NCBI GenBank assembly: GCA_005223075.1
Contig: NJBO01000006.1
Location: 58,678-122,677 of the forward strand
DNA from: a candidate division TA06 bacterium B3_TA06
Lineage (GTDB): Bacteria > Hydrothermota > Tepidihabitantia > B3-TA06
Direction: 5' to 3'
Length of the DNA: 64,000 bases
Part shown: one piece after another, positions 1 to 8,171 of the stretch
Layout: every line of letters begins with the position of its first letter
Position numbering within the stretch: position 1 is the stretch's first letter
Notes under the pieces: model-generated
Databases searched by the model: none
Told to the model about the DNA's origin: nothing
What the model saw: the letters and a program-made list of their open reading frames with translations, nothing else
Translations under genes and position numbers: made by a program

Positions 1-44
1 TAAGGTCTCCCCCAGATTCAATCGGCAGCCGTGCATTTAATAAA

Positions 45-1112
45 CTATTCCAGGGATTCTTCAGCCTCGGCGCGCAGGTTCTTGAGATAGGTGCGGGCTG
101 CTGAAGAAAAGGACCCGTCAGGGTCGACCTCAAGCACCGCTTCGAAGTCGCTGTGTGCGGCATCCATCTGGCCTTGCTCAAGACGTATCTTACCGCGCTC
201 AAGGTAGGCTTCGGCAATCCTGGAGCGGGCAAGCTCGCTTTCAGGATCCCTCTCAAGTGCTTTTTTGTAGTCGTCAAGTGCGGCGTTGTATTCGGCCTGG
301 TCAAGGTATACCCTTCCCCGGTTCAGGTAGACGCGGGTGAGGCCTGGATCGAGGAGCAACGCCTTGGTGTAGTCGGCCTCTGCTCTGATTAGATCGCCCA
401 TTCTGTAGTAGGCGGTGCCGCGATTGTTGTAAGCCATCGCGTAGCCGGGCTTTAGTTCAAGAGCATGTGTATAGTCGGCTATGGCCTCCTCAAGACGGCC
501 CGCATCCGCATGCAGGGCACCTCGGTTGTTATAGGTCAGGGCCGAGCCCGGATCAAGCTCTAAGGCCTGATCATAGAACTTCAAGGCCTCCTCGCCTGCA
601 CCTTCGTATTCCGCGCACAGTGCAAGGTTAAGGTATATCTCCGGGTTCTGGGAATCAAGCTTGAGAGCCTTCTCATATATCAGTCGTGCCTGGTTGTAGT
701 TCTCCTTCTTGAAGTAGACGTTGCCCAGGTTGTTGTGGTAGTCGGCCCTTGTCGAATCGAGCCTTATAGCCTGCTCGAAGTCCAGCCTTGCCTGATCCAG
801 GGCCTTCATGTGCATGTAGGTGGTGGCGCGATTGTGGTAGTAGACCGCGTCCTTCGGGCTAAGTCCTATCGCCTTACTGAAGACGGCGGCTGCGGCCTCG
901 TAGTCGGCGAGCGCGTCGTAGGCCAACCCCATGCGGTTGAATGGCTCGGGCTTCTGGGGCTTCTTCTCGGTATATTCCTTGTATAGCTCGGCGGCTTTGG
1001 CGTAATCTCCCTCTTCTAGAGCCGTATCTGCATCGCGGATCAACCGCGGGGTGCAGCCGAATAACGTAAGGGCAGCGGCTAAAAGACCCGCCATATAAAG
1101 AAACTTCTTCAC
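45..1112 (-). CDS. TPR-repeat lipoprotein
   Basis: A 355-residue protein with an N-terminal signal peptide ending in a lipobox (LFGC, Cys near residue 20), so it is probably anchored in a membrane as a lipoprotein. The rest is a nearly continuous array of about eight 34-residue tetratricopeptide repeats, recognisable by repeated A-x-x-D/E-Y, NNRG and LDP motifs. TPR arrays act as protein-protein scaffolds; the partner is unknown. I choose the GTG at 1112 because a GGAGG ribosome-binding site lies six bases upstream, whereas the TTG at 1118 directly abuts it. It is transcribed divergently from the next gene and has its own promoter. Confidence 0.85.
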   Translation of the reverse strand: MKKFLYMAGLLAAALTLFGCTPRLIRDADTALEEGDYAKAAELYKEYTEKKPQKPEPFNRMGLAYDALADYEAAAAVFSKAIGLSPKDAVYYHNRATTYMHMKALDQARLDFEQAIRLDSTRADYHNNLGNVYFKKENYNQARLIYEKALKLDSQNPEIYLNLALCAEYEGAGEEALKFYDQALELDPGSALTYNNRGALHADAGRLEEAIADYTHALELKPGYAMAYNNRGTAYYRMGDLIRAEADYTKALLLDPGLTRVYLNRGRVYLDQAEYNAALDDYKKALERDPESELARSRIAEAYLERGKIRLEQGQMDAAHSDFEAVLEVDPDGSFSSAARTYLKNLRAEAEESLE

Positions 1113-1142
1113 GATCAACCTCCGGGTTTTCTTGTTTGCTAA

Positions 1143-1170
1143 ATCATACAGAGAGTTTGAGAGGTGTCAA
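1143..1170 (-). promoter_or_regulatory. Promoter of the TPR lipoprotein
   Basis: On the minus strand TTGACA is followed after 16 bases by TATGAT. Predicted transcription would give a leader of roughly 25 nt carrying the GGAGG site used by the TPR gene. Confidence 0.65.
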
Positions 1171-1203
1171 CTCTTAAAACCATGCCCCAACCGAACCAAC
1201 CCC

Positions 1204-1232
1204 TTGACAAGGCCCCAAAAACTGGATAATAT
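1204..1232 (+). promoter_or_regulatory. Promoter of the PPC-domain lipoprotein
   Basis: TTGACA, 17-base spacer, TAATAT. It faces away from the promoter at 1143-1170, so the two genes are expressed divergently from a region of about 190 bp. Confidence 0.6.
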
Positions 1233-1303
1233 CAATGGATCGGATGTTTCTTCTAAAGATTGAGAAGCAACCGTACTTTTTACAAACCAACCAAGGAGGA
1301 GTA

Positions 1304-2440
1304 ATGGGACTATCCAAAAGGTTGCCGCTACTTGTGGCATCTATCTTTCTTTTAGGGGGACTACTTCTATCCCTAAGCTGCACAAGCAACAATCCACCGT
1401 TGGTTCCGTCAGACCCACAGCCGAGCGACGGCGCTGGGGGTCAGCCGAGGAGCTTGACGCTTCACTGGAGCGGAGGGGATCCCGACCCGGAGCTTCCCTA
1501 TTATGACGTTTATCTGGGAACCACAGATCCCCCGCCCCTTAGAGAGGTCAACCTCATAGAAAAATACTGCGAGATCAGCGATCTTGACTCCAACACCACC
1601 TACTACTGGATGATCGTTGCCCAGGACGAGCAAGGCGACACCGCCGCCGGGCCGATCTGGTCCTTTACCACCACAATGGGTGATTCCTACGAGCCAAACA
1701 ACTTGTTCGACCAGGCCTACGGTCCCTTGAGTTTTGGAACGGTCTACGAATCCTGGATCTGGGACTGGGAGGACTATTATGACATCTACTACTTTATCCC
1801 GGACTCAAGTGGTATTGTTAAGATCGATCTTTACAGCCTGCCCACAGACTACGACCTGGTGCTTTTTGATGAGAACCAGGAGGAGCTTGATTGGTCCAGC
1901 AAGTGGGGACCGGCAGATGAATCGATCTCCTACTACGTCACGGGATCGGAGCTTTACTATGTGGTAGTCATTCTATACGATCGTCCCGACTCCAGAGACT
2001 CCTATCTACTGAAGGTAGACTATATCCAAACCCAAGACTCTTACGAGCCTAACGACTCCTTCGATGATGCCTACGGCCCACTGGATTTTGAAACGACCTA
2101 CGAGTCATGGATATCAACCTGGGATGATGTAGACTACTACTACTTTGTTCCCGCAAGCGACGGCTGGATAGGGATCGATCTCTACAGCCTGCCCGAAGAC
2201 TACGATCTCTACCTGTGTGACTCCAACTACGATCTAATAGACGCCTCCGAAAATGAATACACTGAGAGTGAATGGATAGAATTCGAGGGGTCGGCTTCCG
2301 AGACCTACTACGTGGTTGTGGTGCCTTTCGAAGGATACGATGCTACTGATTCCTACTACCTGGAAATCTATTATTCTTACGGCTCCGCCCAAACATGGGG
2401 CCACACGCACAGGGAGAAAAGAAACCTGAAAATCGATTAG
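1304..2440 (+). CDS. Lipoprotein with two PPC-like beta domains
   Basis: A 378-residue exported lipoprotein. The ATG at 1304 is preceded by AAGGAGGAGT; an upstream in-frame start at 1235 lacks a ribosome-binding site. The signal peptide ends in a lipobox (LSLSC). After a short Pro-rich linker comes a region resembling a fibronectin-III-like fold (about residues 35-115, with a typical YYW...D pattern), then two homologous repeats each opening with DSYEPN and containing YDLYL/YDLVL and ETYYVVV/ELYYVVV strands, as in bacterial pre-peptidase C-terminal (PPC) domains. Such domains usually sit on secreted hydrolases or surface proteins; here there is no catalytic domain, so a surface-binding role is an inference. 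Very rich in Asp, Glu and Tyr. Confidence 0.8.
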   Translation: MGLSKRLPLLVASIFLLGGLLLSLSCTSNNPPLVPSDPQPSDGAGGQPRSLTLHWSGGDPDPELPYYDVYLGTTDPPPLREVNLIEKYCEISDLDSNTTYYWMIVAQDEQGDTAAGPIWSFTTTMGDSYEPNNLFDQAYGPLSFGTVYESWIWDWEDYYDIYYFIPDSSGIVKIDLYSLPTDYDLVLFDENQEELDWSSKWGPADESISYYVTGSELYYVVVILYDRPDSRDSYLLKVDYIQTQDSYEPNDSFDDAYGPLDFETTYESWISTWDDVDYYYFVPASDGWIGIDLYSLPEDYDLYLCDSNYDLIDASENEYTESEWIEFEGSASETYYVVVVPFEGYDATDSYYLEIYYSYGSAQTWGHTHREKRNLKID

Positions 2441-2456
2441 AAAGCATTAATAACCT

Positions 2457-2490
2457 CCCCCTATCTCCGCACGGGGATAGGGGGCTTTTT
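2457..2490 (+). terminator. Rho-independent terminator
   Basis: A 12-bp stem (2457-2468 pairing with 2473-2484, one G-U pair), a GCAC loop, then C and five T. It closes the transcript of the PPC-domain lipoprotein. Confidence 0.85.
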
Positions 2491-2513
2491 AAATATCTCC
2501 GGGATGATTATGC

Positions 2514-2541
2514 TTGACAACATTCTCCAACTAGCTAATAT
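2514..2541 (+). promoter_or_regulatory. Promoter of the beta-barrel gene
   Basis: TTGACA, 16-base spacer, TAATAT, directly downstream of a terminator. The leader of about 70 nt ends in a strong AAGGAGGAG ribosome-binding site. Confidence 0.65.
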
Positions 2542-2619
2542 AAGCAACAAATAAATCACTCAAAGGATAGAGAAATAATCTCTATCCGTAATAAGGTGAA
2601 AACCTTAAGGAGGAGCCAC

Positions 2620-3318
2620 ATGAAGAAAGCATTATCGCTAGGATTGCTTCTTATAGGCATGCTGGCGTTCAGCCATGCCCAAGCCAACCTGGTCGACATC
2701 GGCATAAACCTTGGCAGGGATTACGTTGTAAATTATGTCATTGGACCGGTAACCTACTGGTCTCAACCTACCATAACAGCCTCCCCCTTCCATGTGGGGC
2801 TGGTCTTCGCGGTCTCACCTGTCAAAGGATTTAAACTGGGAGTGCGCGGCGGCTACTCGAACAAGATATTAACCAGAGAATTTAACTCTGTCTCCGATTA
2901 CTTAGACAGCTGGGAGGAAGAAATCACCATCCACGGCGGGATGGGTGAGTTCAGGATACTGGGTGAGGCCCCCATAGGCGGTGAACTGGCTTTTCTTTAC
3001 GGTGGATTAGGACTAGGCTACTACAATTACTTCACCGAATACTCAAAGGAAATATACAGTGATCCGACACAGACGGAGTACTCTGAAAGCAACACCCTGG
3101 GTTGGGCTCAGACCTTTATTGCCGGTGCTCATATCGGAATAGTCAAATGGGTAGGATTCAACGTGGAGATTGAGAAGCTGGGATGGCAGTCTCTGCAATA
3201 TGTAGTCGAAGAAGTCACTGTAGATGATGAGAATATTGGCGATTATGAAGGCAGCTATGAGCCTGCAGGTGGACTAGGAGATATAGGCGTCTCGGTTGCT
3301 TTGGTTTTCAAGATATAG
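2620..3318 (+). CDS. Predicted outer-membrane beta-barrel protein
   Basis: A 232-residue exported protein. The ATG at 2620 is chosen because AAGGAGGAG lies just upstream; an in-frame GTG at 2596 has no such site. The signal peptide (MKKALSLGLLLIGMLAFSHA) is cleaved probably after Ala-Gln-Ala. The mature part alternates Gly/aromatic-rich strands (for example GGLGLGYYNY and IGIVKWVGFNVEIEKLGW) and ends GVSVALVFKI, a C-terminal aromatic/hydrophobic strand as in small outer-membrane barrels such as OmpW/OmpX-like proteins. No specific family could be assigned. It is monocistronic between a terminator and the next promoter. Confidence 0.7.
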   Translation: MKKALSLGLLLIGMLAFSHAQANLVDIGINLGRDYVVNYVIGPVTYWSQPTITASPFHVGLVFAVSPVKGFKLGVRGGYSNKILTREFNSVSDYLDSWEEEITIHGGMGEFRILGEAPIGGELAFLYGGLGLGYYNYFTEYSKEIYSDPTQTEYSESNTLGWAQTFIAGAHIGIVKWVGFNVEIEKLGWQSLQYVVEEVTVDDENIGDYEGSYEPAGGLGDIGVSVALVFKI

Positions 3319-3411
3319 CCGGCTTGTAAGAGAAACCCTAATCGCCTTACGTTGCCCGGGCAAGCCATTATTGCAATTGGGGCATGGGAACTATAACTTA
3401 AGCCGAAACTT

Positions 3412-3439
3412 TTGACACGTACGGGGTAAGAGATATACT
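3412..3439 (+). promoter_or_regulatory. Promoter, leaderless start for ycaQ-like gene
   Basis: TTGACA, 16-base spacer, TATACT. The -10 box ends 8 nt before the ATG at 3448, and there is no ribosome-binding site, so the mRNA should start at or next to the start codon. Confidence 0.65.
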
Positions 3440-3447
3440 GTGTCCCA

Positions 3448-4667
3448 ATGACGAAGATATCCTCGGCACTTGCCAGAAGATTGACCCTGCACTCCCAATT
3501 ACTGGACGGTCGAACAAAACTGCCTAAAGGGAAGGAAGGAATAGCCCAGGCTATCGAGAAACTGGGCTACGTTCAGATAGACACCATAGCGGTCATCAAC
3601 CGCGCCCATCATCATACCCTCTGGACAAGGCGACCGGACTACAGCCCTGCGATGCTCGATGAGCTTCAGGCCAAGGACCGCCGGGTATTCGAGTACTGGG
3701 GACACGCCGCTTCGTATCTGCCGATGAAAGACTACCGATACTACATACCCAGGATGCGTGCCTTCCCCTGGGGTGACGGCTGGATCAAAAGGATGCACGA
3801 GAGGCATAAAGACGTGATGAAGGACGTGCTGGAAAGGATACGCAAGGAAGGTCCTCTGGGCTCGGTGGACTTCAAGGCGCATGATGGCAAGAAGCGCGGG
3901 GCGTGGTGGGATTGGAAACCGGCAAAGACGGCGTTGGAGATGCTTTTCTGGAAGGGAGATCTGATGGTCACCGAGCGCCGCAACTTCCAAAGGATCTATG
4001 ACTTGACCGAACGGGTGCTGCCTGGGGGGGGGTAGATACCACGGTTCCAGATCCAGCTGAAGTGGCCAGGTTCAGGGTAAAAAGGGCGCTTTGCGCGCAT
4101 GGTATAGCCACCCAGCGAGAGATCTTAGACCATCTACATATAAGTTCGAAAGAGAAAGTTCCAGATGCTTTAGACGAAATGGTTGATTCGGGAGAAGTAG
4201 TCCAGGTAGAAATCGTGGGACTTGAAGGGATCAATTATTATGTCCTTAGCGATGTTCTGAGAAATGCATCGCGGCTTAGCAAACGCAAACCCCGCCTGCA
4301 TCTTCTCTCTCCTTTCGACAACCTGATCATCCACAGACCTCGAACAGAACAACTTTTCGGGTTCTCATACTCACTTGAGTGCTACACTCCCCCTGCCAAG
4401 CGCAGGTTCGGCTACTTCTGCCTGCCCATCCTATGGGGTGAGCAATTCGTAGGAAGGCTCGACCCGAAAGCCGACCGAAAACAAAAGACGCTTGTGGTCC
4501 GCAACCTTGTATTCGAGGAGGGGTTTAAACACTACGAGGGGATTCTTCACTCGCTTGCAGAAAAACTGAAAGCCCTGGCCTCATTCAATAGATGCGAGAA
4601 GGTACTGATCGAGCAGACAATGCCCGGCAAGGTAAAAACTCACTTAAGTAGAACGTTAAGACTTTAA
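3448..4667 (+). pseudogene. ycaQ: YcaQ/AlkX-type DNA glycosylase, frameshifted
   Basis: Two adjacent reading frames (3448-4035 and 4062-4667) together cover one winged-helix DNA glycosylase of the YcaQ (AlkX, HTH_42) family, which unhooks interstrand crosslinks. The N-terminal half carries the family Q-Phi-D motif (Gln43-Ile-Asp45) and the RRPDYS region. The C-terminal half carries LSPFDNL, LFGFSYSLE, AKRRFGY and GRLDPKADR. The frames are broken at a run of nine G (4024-4032): with seven or ten G the reading would continue into VDTTVPDP, as the family expects. Either a genuine frameshift, a phase-variable tract, or a sequence error in the homopolymer. The start is leaderless. Confidence 0.8.
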
Positions 4668-4874
4668 GCTAACAGTAGTTCTCTTGCTAAAACCTTCTCC
4701 CACCCGGGATATCCACCGACATGGTGGTACAGGGATTTGAGATTCAGGTTAGTCAGTTTCTTGTGTTTGTTCATCTTTAGCCTCCGATCGCGATCTCCAT
4801 GGCTTTATTCGTCAGGTTTCTATTGCACTCGTCATAATCCAGAGGAGACTTAATAAACAAAAAAGGGAGATATT

Positions 4875-6125
4875 ATGCCTTACGCAACGATAAGAGAAAT
4901 TTTGTCCGAGGTGGATGCGGAGAATCCTCCTGCACCCGAGCATTTTCCTGATTTTAATCCGACGGATATAGAGGCCTGGGCATATCTTATACACGTCTAT
5001 CTCGATTCTTCGCAGTCGGATTTTGGTCGTCCGTCCTTTCTGCCCAAATATACACGGGCAACCGGTGGGTTCCAATATGGATTTCTCAGCCAGGAGAATC
5101 CCTTCGCACCCCGATATCCCGCAAACTACGATAAAGCGATCAAAGCGACTTACATCAAGAAGATATTGGATTACATCACGATTCTGACGCGAGCATGGAT
5201 AGGGAGGGATAAAATAAGTCTGATTGGACAAAAGCAGGTGATGGGTTTTGATCTCAAAGGTGAAACAATAGACGATCGTTGGACCTTTTTCCTCGGGCTT
5301 TACAACAGAGCCATGCAAGCGCGGGACATAGCCTGGCGCAAGATTATGACCTACTGTGCCACTCTGATTGGAAATCAGAATGCAAGCAATACAAGGATTA
5401 TCATTCCAGAAATGGTCATCCTTTACTCTTATGTCAAGGCTCAATGGGATGCGGTATTTGGTCAGGTCGCCAACCTGGTGATTAGCTCTGGCTACAGAAC
5501 ACCTGCGGAGCAAAGAGGGTTAAAGGTCCCTCATAGCGCACAAACCACACATGCTGTGGGCGGGACTATAGACGTTCAACCCGATCTAAGTGCCATACTT
5601 TTCACTGGACAACAAAAGCGGTTCGTATTCTGGGGATACCTGGCATGGCTTTTTAGGGTTGTAGGAAATGATAGATTAGAAAAGGTGCCGTATACCCTGG
5701 TAGAGACAAGGAAAGGTAATAACGTTGTTCACGTGAGCTACGCCTACTTGTTATACACCCAGATGAAGGATGAATACAAAGCTATACTTCCTGGATTTCT
5801 GCTACCATATGATGGTGATCTGCCTCACATCCATGATCCCAAGACAGGTAAGGCAAAGGTTAAAGCGGAGATGCAGGGTCCGAACACAATCCCAGCGTCT
5901 AAGTACTGGAATACCTTTAACGAGGGTTCATTTAACTTCAGTCGTCTAGGCTCGGATGCCGTTAATAACCTTACGGGCGCCGGAGCGGTTTCAGCATCAT
6001 GGATGGCGGGGTTTGTGAAGTTTCTGCAGAAGAAGGAGGACCTAACCGACCTTCAGAAGAAGAAAATCTCCAGAATCAACCTCCACCACCTCGATAAGGT
6101 TCAGTCTACCTGGCCCTTGCCGTAG
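4875..6125 (+). CDS. Peptidase M15-like protein
   Basis: A 416-residue protein starting at an ATG preceded by AGGGAG. The centre carries the pattern of M15/VanY-type D,D-peptidases: SSGYRTP (204-210), then His226 and Asp233 in HAVGGTID, and a possible third zinc ligand His286 in VVHVSY. These enzymes cut D-Ala-D-Ala or peptidoglycan cross-links. The N-terminal 200 residues and C-terminal 120 residues match nothing I recognise. No signal peptide is visible, which is odd for a peptidoglycan enzyme and leaves open phage-like or toxin-like export. A truncated copy of its C-terminus lies at 7078-7235, so this gene was once duplicated together with its downstream neighbour. Confidence 0.65.
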   Translation: MPYATIREILSEVDAENPPAPEHFPDFNPTDIEAWAYLIHVYLDSSQSDFGRPSFLPKYTRATGGFQYGFLSQENPFAPRYPANYDKAIKATYIKKILDYITILTRAWIGRDKISLIGQKQVMGFDLKGETIDDRWTFFLGLYNRAMQARDIAWRKIMTYCATLIGNQNASNTRIIIPEMVILYSYVKAQWDAVFGQVANLVISSGYRTPAEQRGLKVPHSAQTTHAVGGTIDVQPDLSAILFTGQQKRFVFWGYLAWLFRVVGNDRLEKVPYTLVETRKGNNVVHVSYAYLLYTQMKDEYKAILPGFLLPYDGDLPHIHDPKTGKAKVKAEMQGPNTIPASKYWNTFNEGSFNFSRLGSDAVNNLTGAGAVSASWMAGFVKFLQKKEDLTDLQKKKISRINLHHLDKVQSTWPLP

Positions 6126-6149
6126 GATGCTAAAATCAAAATTGTACAC

Positions 6150-6177
6150 TTGACAGATTGAATTTTTATCTTACAAT
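6150..6177 (+). promoter_or_regulatory. Promoter, leaderless start
   Basis: TTGACA, 16-base spacer, TACAAT; six bases later comes the GTG at 6184. No ribosome-binding site is present. The homologous copy at 7256-7283 has the same geometry. Confidence 0.65.
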
Positions 6178-6183
6178 TTCTTC

Positions 6184-7077
6184 GTGAGAAGACTGACGTT
6201 TACTCTTCTTATATTTTTGGGTACCATCCAGGGGTTTTCTCGAGAGGAGTTTGTTTGGATATACACTTGGCACGCCTGGCTTAGTTATATAGCTCACGAG
6301 GACTGGGAGGCTTATTTAAACACCTACGGCCACTCAGAGAGAGGCATGGAAATAATAATCCCGATACCTTTGCTTACCGAGGAGTATCCGCGTGCCGCGG
6401 CCCAGCTTGACAAGCTTGTGAAGGATGCAATGAAAAATCATCACAGTCTCGATTGGGCGCTCGATTACCTGAAACCGTCTTTGGGGCCAGCGGCTTCAGT
6501 TCCCGACTCGCTGCGCAGAATGATGCTTTACTACATCTACCACGACAATTTTTCAAGGCTGAATAGACCTTGGTGCTACAAAGAATCCATCCACATAGAT
6601 TGGTTTTTTAGCGCAGGTACGGGGACTTACGATAGGGGTTGGGTTCGCTACGCGTATATAAACACTGGGCCTGGGGAGGATGCGGCAGAGTTGTGGTTTT
6701 ACGGCTACTGCGCGATCGCGTGGGCCAGAACAGATAACGCCATTATGGATTCCGCTCGCGCCGTGCGGATGTTCAATAAAGCAGCAGAGAAGAACATGCT
6801 GGTAAGCAGGTTGTCCAAGCCGATATGGTCTCCTATCCTGAGTGTCCAACCCGTTGGTTTTCACTATGATTACAAGATCCCAGCAGTTCAGCTCGCAGTT
6901 CCAGTGGAGTACGACTGCTGCGAGGTGTATCCTGAGGTTTTCAGGAGACCTGATACGCTCATAGTAACAGTCCTTGTAAAGAACGGTTATGAGTATCTTT
7001 TCTCCTATTCCAACTCAGATTCCAAGGGCGACAACTTCTCTAACTTCCTCCAGGAAGAGATAGTTTTTCAACCCTAG
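6184..7077 (+). CDS. Secreted protein of unknown function, copy 1
   Basis: A 297-residue protein with a cleavable-looking signal peptide (hydrophobic LTFTLLIFLGTIQGFS), hence probably exported. It is not a family I recognise. It is clearly paralogous along its whole length to the gene at 7290-8171: shared blocks include EYPRAA-QLDKLV-DAM, a LPDS-RR-MLYY-YHDNF block, SGTGT-like Gly-rich turn, and a conserved VEYDCCE motif with adjacent cysteines. Aromatic residues are abundant. The GTG start is inferred from leaderless geometry. It follows the M15-like gene by 58 bp and probably forms a functional module with it. Confidence 0.7.
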   Translation: MRRLTFTLLIFLGTIQGFSREEFVWIYTWHAWLSYIAHEDWEAYLNTYGHSERGMEIIIPIPLLTEEYPRAAAQLDKLVKDAMKNHHSLDWALDYLKPSLGPAASVPDSLRRMMLYYIYHDNFSRLNRPWCYKESIHIDWFFSAGTGTYDRGWVRYAYINTGPGEDAAELWFYGYCAIAWARTDNAIMDSARAVRMFNKAAEKNMLVSRLSKPIWSPILSVQPVGFHYDYKIPAVQLAVPVEYDCCEVYPEVFRRPDTLIVTVLVKNGYEYLFSYSNSDSKGDNFSNFLQEEIVFQP

Positions 7078-7235
7078 CCTTGGCCCTTGACCCCAACGGG
7101 GCGGTTTCGGCGGCATGGATACAAGGTCTTTTGAGATTTCTGGAGAGCAATCAAGATTTATTGTTGGAGCCAGACCGGCAAAGGCTTGCCAGGATTAATA
7201 TCAATGCTCTCCCCACACACTGGGCTTTGCCATAG
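7078..7235 (+). pseudogene. Remnant tail of a second M15-like gene
   Basis: A stretch of 52 codons in one frame ending in TAG at 7233-7235, with no start of its own. Its translation aligns with the C-terminus of the M15-like protein ending at 6125: both read GAVSA-W, a hydrophobic helix, then a RIN motif and a final W-x-LP before the stop. The spacer and promoter that follow are also homologous to those after 6125. This is what is left after tandem duplication of the two-gene module and deletion of most of the second M15-like gene. Confidence 0.8.
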
Positions 7236-7255
7236 GAATGGTAGAATCAATGGGA

Positions 7256-7283
7256 TTGACACAATAAACCTTTGTCTTATAAT
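7256..7283 (+). promoter_or_regulatory. Promoter, leaderless start
   Basis: TTGACA, 16-base spacer, TATAAT (consensus in both boxes). The ATG at 7290 follows after six bases, so the transcript should begin at the start codon. Confidence 0.75.
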
Positions 7284-7289
7284 ATCTTG

Positions 7290-8171
7290 ATGAAAAGGGC
7301 GTGGGTTATTCTTCTTGTGATGTGCGGAACGATGTGGGGGTTCTCGCTTGAGGAGTTTTTGTGGATTTTCTACTGGCACGACTATGATTGCTACTTGTGG
7401 GAGGAAGATAGAGAGGCCTATAAGGCTACCTATGGCCCCAAGGACTGGAGTAACGAGAAGATAATCCCTATGCCCGTGCTTACACAAGAGTATCCTCGTG
7501 CCGCGGTCCAGCTTGATAAGCTTGTTGAGGATGCGATGGGAAGACAGAAGAGCCTTGACTGGGTGCTTGATAACTTGAAACCCTCCTCCGGGCCGGCGGC
7601 TCCCTTGCCTGATTCCGTTCGCAGGGAGATGCTTTACTATCTTTACCACGATAACTTCTACAAGGTTAAGAAGCCATGGAATTTCGGCAACACGGTATTC
7701 GATATTTTACACTTCAGCGGAGGTACAGGTACATCCGAGCAGGGCTGGGTTCGTTATGCGACCATACCTGTTTGGACAATGGAAGAGGGGAAAGCGTATT
7801 TTAGCGGTTATACCGGGATCTCGTGGGCTCGAACCAGCGATACAGTGATGGACTCGACTCGCGCTATGTGGATGTTCAATAACGCGGTGCAGAAAAACGT
7901 ATTGATAAGTAGATTGTCTGATCCTGCCTGGTTTCCGATTTTGAGCATGGAATCCTGTGCCTTTCATGAGCGTTACGAACTTCCAGCATTTTGTATGAAG
8001 GTTCCTCTTGAATACGATTGTTGCGAAGCATACCCTGATGTTTATAGAAAAAATGACACCCTCTTCCTGGCGACTTTTATTACAGACGGCTATGGGTATC
8101 TTATCTTTTCTTCCGTTGGATTTTGGGGAGAGGGATATCCCTGGAATTTCTATTTAAGATTTCGACCTTAA
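7290..8171 (+). CDS. Secreted protein of unknown function, copy 2
   Basis: A 293-residue paralogue of the protein at 6184-7077, with its own signal peptide (MKRAWVILLVMCGTMWGFS). Conserved blocks, including the Cys-Cys pair in LEYDCCEAYP, are in the same order. The ATG at 7290 is preferred over the upstream in-frame TTG at 7272, which lies inside the promoter spacer. The gene abuts the convergent lplA gene with no spacer at all: its TAA ends at 8171 and the lplA stop begins at 8172. Function unknown. Confidence 0.7.
   Translation: MKRAWVILLVMCGTMWGFSLEEFLWIFYWHDYDCYLWEEDREAYKATYGPKDWSNEKIIPMPVLTQEYPRAAVQLDKLVEDAMGRQKSLDWVLDNLKPSSGPAAPLPDSVRREMLYYLYHDNFYKVKKPWNFGNTVFDILHFSGGTGTSEQGWVRYATIPVWTMEEGKAYFSGYTGISWARTSDTVMDSTRAMWMFNNAVQKNVLISRLSDPAWFPILSMESCAFHERYELPAFCMKVPLEYDCCEAYPDVYRKNDTLFLATFITDGYGYLIFSSVGFWGEGYPWNFYLRFRP

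Noticed and set aside
3499..3990. 163-codon open frame antisense to the ycaQ-like gene
   Set aside because: It lies opposite a gene with clear family motifs, has no promoter or ribosome-binding site and resembles no protein; a shadow frame.
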